Counted from the first letter of the stretch, positions 1 to 7,542 are shown. The stretch is DNA of 29,634 bases from an uncultured Collinsella sp. (GCA_937934165.1 CALGZX010000005.1:1-29634); one strand, 5' to 3'. A program made the numbers and translations. The notes: generated from the letters alone by a model not told the origin.

Positions 1-10
1 TTGAGCATAG

Positions 11-157
11 GTCAGCGAAAACGCCCCTAAGCGAGCAAGGTGACGTGAAAGAGGAGGGAAGCGTACTTCGGTACGCGACCGATGATTGAACGTCAGATTG
101 CCGCTTAGGGGCGTTTGCAGCGTCGAGCCGTTACGCGGTTTGGTAAAACCGCGTAAC
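11..157 (-). repeat. Structured intergenic repeat, family A copy 1
   Basis: Read on the minus strand, this element starts one base after the stop codon of the LuxR-type gene. It begins with an 11-bp hairpin (131-157, loop ACC). A conserved linker GGCTCGACGCTGCAAAC follows, then a perfect 12-bp stem pairing CGCCCCTAAGCG with its complement (22-33 and 103-114). Inside that stem lie CGGCAATCTG, a small hairpin (GCGTAC-TTCG-GTACGC, 61-76) and CACCTTGCTCGC; it closes with GTTTTCGCTGAC. A second copy at 5860-6006 keeps the linkers but has different, still complementary stems. There is no U-tract, so it is not a plain intrinsic terminator. It could be a structured 3'-UTR RNA or a non-autonomous mobile repeat; the sequence alone does not decide. 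Confidence 0.75.
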
Positions 158-158
158 C

Positions 159-1124
159 TCAACATTTCCAAAAATGCAGGATGAGCGTGGTGCGGTTTTG
201 CTGCTCGGTTTTGACCAGGATGTTGTGGATGTGGGTCTTGACGGTGCCCACGGCAAGGAATAGCTCGTCAGCGATCTCTTGGTTCGACTTGCCCAGCACA
301 ACCAAGCGCATGACTTCGGTCTCGCGGTTGGAGAGCTTGTAAGCGTTGCGATAGAAGGGCATCTGCTCTTCGATATGCCGGTCAAGATCGCTGACGTTCT
401 TTTCCTCGGGCGCCTCCTGCATGCGGATTGAAAGCACGTGGTAGGAGTAGATAATCAGCAGAATCGCAAAGTAGCACGCAAATACGTTCTCGCTAAAGTT
501 ACGCTCGGATAGATACAGCTGCAGCCAAGAGGGTGCCAAACTCATGGGGACAATCAGAATGTTGTAGAAGTCCTCGGCAACGATGCAGCCGACTAGGATG
601 GTGCCGATAATCAGGTGCTTTCGCTGGTTGTTAACGCGTGCCTTCAGCTCAACCTTTGTACTCTTATAAGCCGTCCAAAAGATATACAGTCCCACAAAGG
701 CAAGGAATACCTGACGCATCGTGTAGTAGACCCACTGACACATGGGGCCGGAGGGGACAGCGACGATAATCAGCGACTCGCACAGCAAAAACGTCAAGAC
801 GGGGATAGCGAACTGCTTTTTAGAATGTTTGTCGAGCAGGTCCATGGCAATCAGCCAAATAAAAGCCTGCGAAGCGGTCGCCACAAGGGTCCGCATTACA
901 GGCATGGTAATTGAGTAATAGTCGCTGGCCGGAAAACTCTGGTTTTGCAATGTGTATTCAAAAAAGAAGATCTCGGTCATCTCGATGGCATAGCAGATAA
1001 ATACGCCGCTGCCATAGATAAAGAAGCGTCGACGAGACGAGGCATAGGCGGCAAGCGAAAGCACTGCCGTCACAATACAGATTACGAGTATTGCTAGGGT
1101 ATAGAAGAACATCAGAGTTTTCAT
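159..1124 (-). CDS. Membrane-bound LuxR-family transcriptional regulator (7 TM + HTH)
   Basis: A 321-residue protein. The first ~230 residues hold about seven hydrophobic helices (starting near residues 4, 36, 75, 105, 132, 169 and 213). A linker leads to a C-terminal LuxR/GerE helix-turn-helix at about 262-321, with the family signature LSNRETEVMRLVVLGKSNQE followed by IADELFLAVGTVKTHI. There is no receiver domain, so it is a one-component membrane sensor and regulator. It is transcribed divergently from the putrescine carbamoyltransferase gene, about 330 bases away. In Enterococcus and Lactococcus the agmatine cluster is activated by AguR, a membrane LuxR-type protein. An analogous agmatine-sensing role here is inference from position and architecture; orthology is not shown. 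The start is ATG with only a weak Shine-Dalgarno; Met5 is an alternative. Confidence 0.85.
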   Translation of the reverse strand: MKTLMFFYTLAILVICIVTAVLSLAAYASSRRRFFIYGSGVFICYAIEMTEIFFFEYTLQNQSFPASDYYSITMPVMRTLVATASQAFIWLIAMDLLDKHSKKQFAIPVLTFLLCESLIIVAVPSGPMCQWVYYTMRQVFLAFVGLYIFWTAYKSTKVELKARVNNQRKHLIIGTILVGCIVAEDFYNILIVPMSLAPSWLQLYLSERNFSENVFACYFAILLIIYSYHVLSIRMQEAPEEKNVSDLDRHIEEQMPFYRNAYKLSNRETEVMRLVVLGKSNQEIADELFLAVGTVKTHIHNILVKTEQQNRTTLILHFWKC

Positions 1125-1454
1125 CTGTCACCGTTCCATCTCATTTAATCTATGGCCGAATCCTGTATATCCTGTGGGGTATAGACGTCTCGACCCTTCG
1201 TTCCATTGCAGATTAGACGCCGAGATACAGGATAGCTGTATACCGTTCGCGGTTCTAGATAGTAAACCCCCTGTAAACTCTTGACCTGCGGTTTTATATT
1301 GGATTAGAGAGGGTGTAACTCCGTGAACGGTCTTTAATCCCGAATAAACTAGGTAAAAAATGCATACGGGTGAATGATAGTCTTGTCAACACGAGGCGTG
1401 ATGTTCGAGCGCCTCATAGTAATAGTCGGCAAGACCGACGGAAAGGAAATCGAC
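1125..1454. promoter_or_regulatory. Divergent control region with ATCCTGT repeats
   Basis: This 330-base gap must hold the promoters of both the LuxR-type gene and the agmatine cluster. ATCCTGT occurs twice in direct orientation (1160-1166, 1169-1175) and once inverted (1227-1233), a plausible arrangement for a dimeric regulator. A TTGACC hexamer at about 1282 is followed by an AT-rich stretch (TATATT, TTAGAG), but the spacing to a convincing -10 is poor, so an activator-dependent promoter is possible. The coding frame of the next gene can be read upstream to 1374, but the ribosome-binding site GGAAAGGAAA just before 1455 marks the real start. The operator role is inferred. Confidence 0.4.
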
Positions 1455-2528
1455 ATGGCACTGCCTAAGGATTTCATCGACACCAACGAGTTCACCAAAG
1501 AGCAGATCCTGGCTATCGAGGATCTTGGCCTGGCAATGAAGAAGGCCATCAAGGTTGACGGTTATTATCCGCACCTGCTCCGCAACAAGAGCCTTGGCAT
1601 GATCTTCCAGCAGGTCTCCACCCGCACTCGTCTTTCCTTCGAGACCGCTATGACCGACCTTGGCGGCCATGCTCAGTTCTATGGCCCTGGCACCATCCAG
1701 CTCGGCGGTCACGAGTCCCTGGGCGACACCGCTCGCGTCATGGGCTCTCTGCTCGACATCATGATGGCCCGTGTTGACCGTCACAAGGACGTCGTAGGCC
1801 TCGCCGAGGGCTCCGCTGTGCCCGTCATCAACGGCATGTCCGAGTTCAACCATCCCACGCAGGAGATGGGCGACCTCATGACCATGCTCGAGAACCTCCC
1901 CGAGGGCAAGAAGATCGAGGACTGCACCCTGGCCTTCGTCGGCGACGCCACCCAGGTCTGCGTCTCCCTCATGTTCATCGCCTCCAAGGTTGGCATGAAG
2001 TTTGTCCAGTTTGGACCTAAGGGCCACCAGATCCCCGACGGCGGCCTGCACGTCGGCACCGTCGAGGAGCGCGCCGAGTTCGGCAAGCAGATGATGGCCA
2101 TCGCCGAGGAGAACTGCAAGGTCTCCGGTGGCTCCATCGTCATCTCCGACGACATCGAGTGCATCAAGGGCGCCGACTTCATCTACACCGACGTGTGGTA
2201 TGGCCTGTACGACGAGGAGGTCTCGGGCGAGAACTACATGGACGTGTTCTATCCCAAGTATCAGGTCACCATGGACATGATGAACTTCGCCGGCCCCAAC
2301 TCCAAGTTCATGCACTGCCTGCCGGCCACCCGCAACGAGGAGGTCGTCGACGAGGTCATGGACGATCCCGAGCGCTCCCTGTGCTGGGTCGAGGCCGAGA
2401 ACCGCAAGCACTCCATCCGTGCTCTCCTTGCCGCTCTGGGCAAGCGCACCCCGCTCAACGACGAGGGCGTCGAGTACTCCGCCAAGGCCGAGCTCCACGC
2501 CGCTCTCGAGGCTCTCGAGCAGCTCTAA
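1455..2528 (+). CDS. ptcA: Putrescine carbamoyltransferase
   Basis: A 357-residue transcarbamylase of the ornithine/putrescine family. In the agmatine deiminase pathway it splits N-carbamoylputrescine with phosphate into putrescine and carbamoyl phosphate. The carbamoyl-phosphate loop STRTR is at residues 55-59, the GPGTIQLGGHES segment follows, and the HCLP motif is at 287-290. The GPGTIQLGGHE segment and the partner genes (antiporter, agmatine deiminase) favour putrescine over ornithine as substrate; the family call is firm and the substrate is inferred. Length is normal for PTCase. ATG at 1455 is chosen because GGAAAGGAAA lies 4-5 bases upstream. It is first in a three-gene cluster; 132 bases separate it from the transporter. 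Confidence 0.9.
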   Translation: MALPKDFIDTNEFTKEQILAIEDLGLAMKKAIKVDGYYPHLLRNKSLGMIFQQVSTRTRLSFETAMTDLGGHAQFYGPGTIQLGGHESLGDTARVMGSLLDIMMARVDRHKDVVGLAEGSAVPVINGMSEFNHPTQEMGDLMTMLENLPEGKKIEDCTLAFVGDATQVCVSLMFIASKVGMKFVQFGPKGHQIPDGGLHVGTVEERAEFGKQMMAIAEENCKVSGGSIVISDDIECIKGADFIYTDVWYGLYDEEVSGENYMDVFYPKYQVTMDMMNFAGPNSKFMHCLPATRNEEVVDEVMDDPERSLCWVEAENRKHSIRALLAALGKRTPLNDEGVEYSAKAELHAALEALEQL

Positions 2529-2554
2529 GCCTCAAGGCTGCTAAACGCACGTTT

Positions 2555-2587
2555 GCGGGCGGCGGATGCTCGTCTCCTGTCGCCCGC
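2555..2587 (+). other. Intercistronic hairpin between ptcA and transporter
   Basis: GCGGGCG (2555-2561) pairs with CGCCCGC (2581-2587) around a 19-base loop. No U-tract follows, so it looks like an mRNA processing or stability element rather than a full terminator. The rest of the 132-base gap carries the AAGGAG ribosome-binding site of the next gene. Confidence 0.4.
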
Positions 2588-2660
2588 TCACCGAGGCCCA
2601 AGCAATTGCCTTAGTCCTTGGGGTCTCGGATCTGTCCAAGACTGAGCGAAGGAGCTCATC

Positions 2661-4100
2661 ATGAGCGACGGAAAGAAAAAGCTTTCCTTCTTGACGGTCA
2701 TTTCGACCATCATCTGCGTCGTCTTCGTTTGCGAGGCCGCCGCTCCTGCTGCTGCCATTGGCAACCAGCAGTTCTTCTGGTGGATCTTCCTGATCCTGAC
2801 CTTCCTGCTCCCTTACGGCATGGTTGTCGCCGAGCTCGGTACCACCTATGACGGTGAGGGCGGCATTTACGACTGGGTACGCGATGGCCTGGGCGACAAG
2901 TGGGGCGCACGCATCTCGTACTACTACTGGATTAACTACCCGCTGTGGATCGCCTCGCTGGCCACCATGTTCCCCGACATCCTGGGCATGGTCTTCGGCG
3001 TCGAGTTCAACCTGATCGCCAAGATGGGTATCGAGCTTGCCTTCGTGTGGATCGTGTATCTCATGGGTCGCTCCAAGGCGGCCGACTCCGAGTGGGTCCT
3101 CAACGGTGGCGCCCTGATCAAGGTCGCCGTAGCCGTTATCGTCGGCGCTATGGGCATCTGGTTTGCCATGGAGAACGGTTTTGCGAACGACATGTCCGCC
3201 GCCACCTTCCTGCCCGAGCTCACCAACACCAACGCTCTCGGCTACCTGTCCATCATCATCTTTAACTTCATGGGCTTCGAGGTCATCTGCACCATGACCG
3301 ACGACATGGCCGATCCCGCTCGCGATATCCCTAAGGCCATCATCGTCGGTGGCCTGTCCATCGCCGTGATCTACCTGTTCGCTGGCTTTGGCATCGGCGC
3401 TGCGGTGCCGGCTGATTCCATCGACCCCGACTACGGCATGATCGTCGCAGTCCAGACCATGGTGGGCGACTCCATGATCTTTAAGGTCATCTGCATCGCC
3501 TTCCTGATCACCCTGTTCGCCAACATGGCCGCCTGGTCCTTCGGCGTTAACTCCGTCGCTCGCTACGCTGCCGAGCACGGCAACATGCCCAAGGTCTTCG
3601 CCTCGATGATCTCGGATGACGATATGCCCAACGGCGCCAACCTGGTCAACGCCATCGTTGCCTCCCTGGTGCTGTGCCTGCAGCTGGTTCCCATCGACGC
3701 CATCTCCAACGGTGTCTTCTGGATGCTCTTCGGCACCTCCGTCGTCTTCCTGCTGCTGACCTACATCCCGATGTTCCCGGCGTTCCTCAACCTTCGCAAG
3801 AACGACCCCGACCGCGAGCGCATCTTCACGTTCCCGTTCAAGGGCGCCATGATGAAGGTCATGCTGGCCATCCCCTGCATCGAGCTGGTCCTGGCCGTCG
3901 TCGCAACGCTGGTACCGTTCTCCGCCGCCGAAATTGGCGACAAGGTCCCGATGATCGTCATCTTCATCGTGCTCGTGCTCGTCGGCGAGGTCGTCCGCGT
4001 CGTCAGCGCCAAGGGCCGCGAGACCGAGTACAAGGGTCTCACTCCCGAGCTGGCAGCTCAGCGTCTCGCTGAGGAGGCTGCCGAGGCCGAGGAGAACTAG
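2661..4100 (+). CDS. aguD: APC-family amino acid permease, probable agmatine/putrescine antiporter
   Basis: A 479-residue polytopic protein of the APC superfamily (PotE/AguD/GadC-like) with about 12 hydrophobic segments. The first carries the conserved glycine/alanine-rich stretch near residues 20-35. A motif reading FNFMGFEVICTMTDDMADPA in helix 6 and the following loop (near residue 200) is typical of the family. The cytoplasmic tail is acidic and Glu/Ala-rich. Flanked by ptcA upstream and agmatine deiminase downstream, it most likely exchanges external agmatine for putrescine, as AguD does in enterococci; substrate specificity is inferred from context. AAGGAG stands 7 bases before the ATG. 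It ends in TAG. Confidence 0.8.
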   Translation: MSDGKKKLSFLTVISTIICVVFVCEAAAPAAAIGNQQFFWWIFLILTFLLPYGMVVAELGTTYDGEGGIYDWVRDGLGDKWGARISYYYWINYPLWIASLATMFPDILGMVFGVEFNLIAKMGIELAFVWIVYLMGRSKAADSEWVLNGGALIKVAVAVIVGAMGIWFAMENGFANDMSAATFLPELTNTNALGYLSIIIFNFMGFEVICTMTDDMADPARDIPKAIIVGGLSIAVIYLFAGFGIGAAVPADSIDPDYGMIVAVQTMVGDSMIFKVICIAFLITLFANMAAWSFGVNSVARYAAEHGNMPKVFASMISDDDMPNGANLVNAIVASLVLCLQLVPIDAISNGVFWMLFGTSVVFLLLTYIPMFPAFLNLRKNDPDRERIFTFPFKGAMMKVMLAIPCIELVLAVVATLVPFSAAEIGDKVPMIVIFIVLVLVGEVVRVVSAKGRETEYKGLTPELAAQRLAEEAAEAEEN

Positions 4101-4104
4101 AGCA

Positions 4105-4175
4105 CCCGGTTCTGGGACTCCGACCCTCCTCGCGTACCAAAGTACGCTTCGTCGGGCTTGTCGCTCCCGACTCCG
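4105..4175 (+). repeat. Family C hairpin repeat between aguD and aguA
   Basis: An imperfect long hairpin (CCCGG...GGGA pairing with TCCC...CCGGG) containing the small hairpin GCGTAC-CAAA-GTACGC at 4132-4147. The same core with its flanks (TCGCGTACCAAAGTACG) recurs at 5721-5737 and, with one loop change, on the minus strand inside family A copy 1 (61-76). Confidence 0.5.
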
Positions 4176-4467
4176 GGCACTCTGGCCTCTTCGGAGGCAT
4201 GCCCAAGCGACAGGTTTGCTAACCATTCCCCGGGGTGGGTGTGAGCGATAGCTCCGGTAACCACCGCCCACCCCAATCTCTCTTCCGTATCCTTCGTGCG
4301 TTTTGTCTCCGCGCACTTGGTTGCGTCGTCGCTTGCCGGTGCGATTCCGTGAAAACCGGCACCGGGCGCCCCGACCTTTGCCGGGGAACGGGCGCCTACC
4401 ATCTCTTGGTTTTAGGCAGCGGGTAACCCGCCCGCAGCAAGCGATCGTTCGATTTGGAGGAAATCTT
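4176..4467 (+). other. Structured leader upstream of agmatine deiminase
   Basis: This non-coding stretch holds at least three more pairings. GGGGTGGG (4232-4239) pairs with CCCACCCC (4267-4274) around a GAGC-GATA-GCTC hairpin. GCCGGT (4335-4340) pairs with ACCGGC (4355-4360). CCCCG (4369-4373) pairs with CGGGG (4382-4386), bracketed by two GGCGCC palindromes. The frame of agmatine deiminase is open back to 4303, but GGAGGAAA at 4457-4463 sets the start at 4468. I recognise no known riboswitch class here; attenuation or separate tuning of aguA is possible but unproven. Confidence 0.4.
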
Positions 4468-5673
4468 ATGCGTACGATCACCGAGTCCGAGTCCACCCCC
4501 AAGGCCGACGGCTTCTTTATGCCCGCCGAGTTCGCCCCGCAGGAGCGCGTGTGGATGGGCTGGCCCCACCGCACCGACACCTGGGCCCACGGCGCCAAGC
4601 CGGCCCAGAAGCAGTATGCCGCCATCGCCCGCGCCATCGCCGAGTTCACCCCGGTCTATATGTGCGCCAACCAGGTCGACTATGCCAACTGCAAGGCCGT
4701 CTTTGAGAACGACGAGAACGTCACCGTTATCGAGATGACCACCGACGACGCTTGGTTCCGCGACACCGCCGCCACCTACGTCATCAACGGCAAGGGCGAG
4801 AAGCGCGCCAACCACTGGCACTTCAACGCCTACGGCGGTCTCGTCGACGGCCTCTATTTCCCGTGGGACAAGGACGAGCAGATCGCCCTCAAGATGGCCG
4901 AGCTCTCCGGCTGCCGCCGCTATCGTCCCGACGACATGATCCTCGAGGGCGGCTCCATCACCGTCGACGGCGAGGGCACCCTTGTCGTGACCGACCAGTG
5001 CCTGCTTTCCCCGGGCCGCACCTGCTCTGCGGTGCTCGAGGAGGAAGAGGATCCCGGGTCCATCTGGCCCAAGTTCAAGAAGAAGTTTGAGCCCTGGAGC
5101 GAGGAGCTTCGCGCCTACATGGACGAGCACCTCAAGGATTACCTGGGTGTCGAGAAGGTCATCTGGGTCAAGGAGGGCATCGACCCCGAGGAGACCAACG
5201 GCCACATCGATGACGTCGCCACGTTCATCGCCCCGGGCGTCATGGCCTGCATCTGGACCGACGATCCCGAGTATCCGTTCTACGAGCAGTGCCACGCTGC
5301 CTACGAGACCCTCTCCAACGCCGTTGACGCCAAGGGCCGCAAGATGAAGGTCTACAAGCTCTGCATGCCCGTGAACCCGCTGTTCATGGACCAGGCTTCC
5401 TGCGACACCATCGACGCCGACGAGAATGCCGAGCCGCGCGTCCCCGACGAGCCGCTGATCGCCTCTTACATGAACTACCTGGTCACCAACCACGGCGTTA
5501 TCGTCCCGCAGTACGGCGACGAGAACGACCAGCTGGCCGTTGACACGCTCCAGAAGATCTACGACGAGGTCTGGGGTGAGGGCGTCTACAAGTGCGTCGG
5601 CGTTCAGTCCGAGCAGGTCGTCTTCGGCGGCGGCAACATCCACTGCATCACGCAGCAGGAGCCGTCCGCGTAA
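4468..5673 (+). CDS. aguA: Agmatine deiminase
   Basis: A 401-residue cytosolic member of the PPAD-type agmatine deiminase family. It converts agmatine to N-carbamoylputrescine and ammonia, feeding PtcA. The catalytic cysteine is C393 in GGGNIHCITQQ and the catalytic histidine is H246 in NGHIDD; the RDTAATYV and ILEGGSI segments of the fold are present. Two oddities stand out. The usual histidine after ILEGGSI appears to be Thr (ILEGGSIT). After LLSPGR there is an insertion of roughly 30 charged residues, which explains why it is longer than the usual ~365. GGAGGAAA precedes the ATG. Last gene of the cluster: no carbamate kinase follows, only structured repeats and a convergent gene. Confidence 0.92.
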   Translation: MRTITESESTPKADGFFMPAEFAPQERVWMGWPHRTDTWAHGAKPAQKQYAAIARAIAEFTPVYMCANQVDYANCKAVFENDENVTVIEMTTDDAWFRDTAATYVINGKGEKRANHWHFNAYGGLVDGLYFPWDKDEQIALKMAELSGCRRYRPDDMILEGGSITVDGEGTLVVTDQCLLSPGRTCSAVLEEEEDPGSIWPKFKKKFEPWSEELRAYMDEHLKDYLGVEKVIWVKEGIDPEETNGHIDDVATFIAPGVMACIWTDDPEYPFYEQCHAAYETLSNAVDAKGRKMKVYKLCMPVNPLFMDQASCDTIDADENAEPRVPDEPLIASYMNYLVTNHGVIVPQYGDENDQLAVDTLQKIYDEVWGEGVYKCVGVQSEQVVFGGGNIHCITQQEPSA

Positions 5674-5686
5674 TTGTCTGTCTTCC

Positions 5687-5772
5687 CGAGGCACCCCATC
5701 TCGCCGCTCAAACCGTCGCTCGCGTACCAAAGTACGTTTCGCTCCTCTTTCGCGGCGACCTGGGGCACCTCG
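5687..5772 (+). repeat. Family C repeat downstream of aguA
   Basis: CGAGGCACCCCA (5687-5698) pairs imperfectly with TGGGGCACCTCG (5761-5772). The interior holds GCGTAC-CAAA-GTACGT and then CTCCTCTTTC. Twenty-seven of about 33 bases around that hairpin match the minus-strand interior of family A copy 1, so this appears to be a diverged relative lacking the terminal 11-bp hairpin. Its place just after the aguA stop suggests a 3'-end or terminator function. Confidence 0.5.
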
Positions 5773-5859
5773 AAAACCCAGCCGATCAATCGGACCGACG
5801 TAGCTTGTTGCCGCATTAGTCATTGGTGCCAACCCTGGCAACGATGCAGGTCGAAAAAC

Positions 5860-6006
5860 GTCAGCGAAAACCCGCCAGAGCGAGCAAGGTGCCTTGAAGC
5901 GAGGCGGCATTGATCTTTTGATCATGCCGCCGAAGTTGAAAGGCAGATTGCCGTTCTGGCGGGTTTGCAGCGTCGAGCCGTTACGGCGTTTGGTAAACGC
6001 CGTAAC
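5860..6006 (-). repeat. Structured intergenic repeat, family A copy 2
   Basis: Second copy of the element at 11-157. It again begins one base beyond a minus-strand stop codon, here that of DAHP synthase. The terminal hairpin is 11 bp (TTACGGCGTTT against its complement) with the same ACC loop. The central stem is CCCGCCAGA against TCTGGCGGG. The inner hairpin is GCGGCA...TGATC-TTTT-GATCA-TGCCGC. The segments GGCTCGACGCTGCAAAC, CGGCAATCTG, CACCTTGCTCGCT and GTTTTCGCTGAC are identical to copy 1 although all three stems differ, which is the pattern of compensatory change. Confidence 0.75.
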
Positions 6007-6007
6007 T

Positions 6008-7039
6008 CTAAATACGTTCCGCGATCTCGTGGATGAGGTAGTCGGTCTTTTCCCAGCCCAGGCACGGGTCGGTGATCGACTTGCCAAAGACGCCGCCGTC
6101 GACTGGCTGATTGCCATCCTCCAGGTAGGATTCGATCATAAAGCCCTTGACCAGCTTGGAGATGGACTCGTTGCGGCGGCAGCTGTCGAGCACCTCCTTG
6201 CAAATACGATACTGCTCCAGTGGGCGCTTGCCCGAGTTGTCGTGGTTGCAGTCGATGACCGCCGCCGGGTTGGCGTAGCCGGCATGCTCGGTATAGCGCT
6301 CGGCCAGGCGCTCCAGGTGTTCGTAGTGGTAATTGGGGTAGGTACGACCGTCGAGACCGATGTAGCCACGCATAACGGCGTGTGCGAGCGGGTTGCCGTC
6401 GCACTCAACCTCCCAGTTGCGGAAGATGAAGCTTTGATGTGCCTGGGCGGCGTAGATGGAGTTAAGCATGACGGTGGTGGAACCGGCGGTGGGGTTTTTC
6501 ATGCCGACGGGCACCGAAATGCCGCTCGACACCAGGCGATGCTCCTGGTTTTCGACCGAGCGCGCGCCCACGGCAACGTAGCTCAGCAGGTCGACGAGGT
6601 ACTGGTAGTTGGACGGGTAGAGCATCTCGTCGGCGGTAAAGAAACCGGTCTCCTCGATGACGCGCAGGTGCATGTGGCGGATGGCCTTGACGCCTTCGAG
6701 CAGGTCATCGGGCGCCTCGGGGTCGGGGTTGTGCAGCAGGCCTTTGTAGCCAGTGCCCTTGGTGCGCGGCTTGTTGGTGTAGACGCGCGGAATGATGATG
6801 AGTTTGTCCTTGACCTCTTCGGCGACCTTGGCCAGTCGGTTCATGTACTCAAGCACTGAGTCCTCGCGGTCGGCAGAGCACGGGCCGATGATGAGCACCT
6901 TGCGTGCGTCCTCGCCGGTAAAGACCTTGGCGACCTCGGCGTCGAATGCCTGCTTTTTGGCGGTAAGCTCGGCGGAAAGCGGCATTTCCTCGCGGATCTC
7001 CATGGGGATCGGCAACCTGCGCTTGAATTCCATGGCCAT
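6008..7039 (-). CDS. aroF: 3-deoxy-7-phosphoheptulonate (DAHP) synthase, type I
   Basis: A 343-residue class I DAHP synthase. It condenses phosphoenolpyruvate with erythrose 4-phosphate in the first step of the shikimate pathway. Visible motifs are GPCSADRED near residue 52 (substrate loop), KPRTKGTGYKG near 89, PVGMKNPTAGS near 177 and the metal-ligand region IDCNHDNSGK near 265. There is no fused ACT or chorismate mutase domain; whether the N-terminal ~40 residues give feedback control cannot be read. AGGAGG lies 7 bases before the ATG. Which E. coli isozyme (aroF/G/H) it resembles most cannot be settled, so the symbol is generic. It is monocistronic between two structured repeats. Confidence 0.92.
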   Translation of the reverse strand: MAMEFKRRLPIPMEIREEMPLSAELTAKKQAFDAEVAKVFTGEDARKVLIIGPCSADREDSVLEYMNRLAKVAEEVKDKLIIIPRVYTNKPRTKGTGYKGLLHNPDPEAPDDLLEGVKAIRHMHLRVIEETGFFTADEMLYPSNYQYLVDLLSYVAVGARSVENQEHRLVSSGISVPVGMKNPTAGSTTVMLNSIYAAQAHQSFIFRNWEVECDGNPLAHAVMRGYIGLDGRTYPNYHYEHLERLAERYTEHAGYANPAAVIDCNHDNSGKRPLEQYRICKEVLDSCRRNESISKLVKGFMIESYLEDGNQPVDGGVFGKSITDPCLGWEKTDYLIHEIAERI

Positions 7040-7095
7040 ATGGGGCCTCCTTTATGAATTAACGGCAACAATTGGCGAATTCTCGAATGCTCGGC

Positions 7096-7124
7096 ATTAT
7101 CCGCTGTCGCACGCTAAAGTGCAA
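7096..7124 (-). promoter_or_regulatory. Sigma70-type promoter of DAHP synthase
   Basis: On the minus strand TTGCAC (7119-7124) is separated by exactly 17 bases from GATAAT (7096-7101), giving a predicted leader of about 50 bases before the ATG at 7039. Upstream, an AAACCTG/CAGGTTT hairpin (about 7127-7151) and the GCCAGCGT/ACGCTGGC inverted repeat (about 7204-7224) are present. No T-box or Trp leader peptide was seen. Confidence 0.65.
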
Positions 7125-7248
7125 GCGAAACCTGCCGAAAAGGGACAGGTTTATTTTGGTCGGTTTTATCTGGGGAAATGTCGGCGCTTGCCGGAAGGGG
7201 AGGGCCAGCGTACGGCACGCTGGCGCAAGTTGGATCTTCCGCGGCATG

Positions 7249-7486
7249 CCCTGTGGACAAAAAACGGCAAATATGAGTACTGTTGCTAGCATAGTATCAT
7301 ATCGATCTTACAAGATAATAGACACAACAGTAAATATGTTCATTAACGTTGGCATACAGAAGCATGCTACCGGGCATTTTGATCAATTTGAAGGCATATC
7401 TAGGCCGCAAAGAGGTCATTTGGGGCAGTTTTGGCTGTTACTAAAAAGGTGACAGTACTCATATTTGCCATTTTTTGTCCACGGGG
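7249..7486. mobile_element. MITE-like element with 36-bp terminal inverted repeats
   Basis: The left end (7249-7284) and the reverse complement of the right end (7451-7486) agree at 33 of 36 positions; the core is TGGACAAAAAA followed by GGCAAATATGAGTACTGT. The ~165-base interior is AT-rich compared with the flanks and contains no credible gene. No clear target-site duplication is seen. It sits between the DAHP synthase promoter and the ABC operon terminator. It is either a non-autonomous transposon relic or a long hairpin-forming repeat. Confidence 0.65.
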
Positions 7487-7542
7487 CCTTGAGGGAGGCC
7501 GTTAACCAGGTCCCGGGGGAGGCGGTTCGAGGGCCGCAGAAC

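Noticed and set aside
11..157. Ordinary Rho-independent terminator of the LuxR-type gene
   Set aside because: No U-tract follows any stem, and conserved unpaired segments shared with the second copy are unnecessary for a terminator.
4330..4400. Possible cobalamin-type riboswitch before aguA
   Set aside because: Only a loose resemblance around GGTGCGATTCCG; the conserved B12 box is missing and the gene context does not fit.
7072..7452. Small open frame across the MITE-like element
   Set aside because: It runs through the terminal inverted repeat, has no ribosome-binding site and no recognisable protein features.
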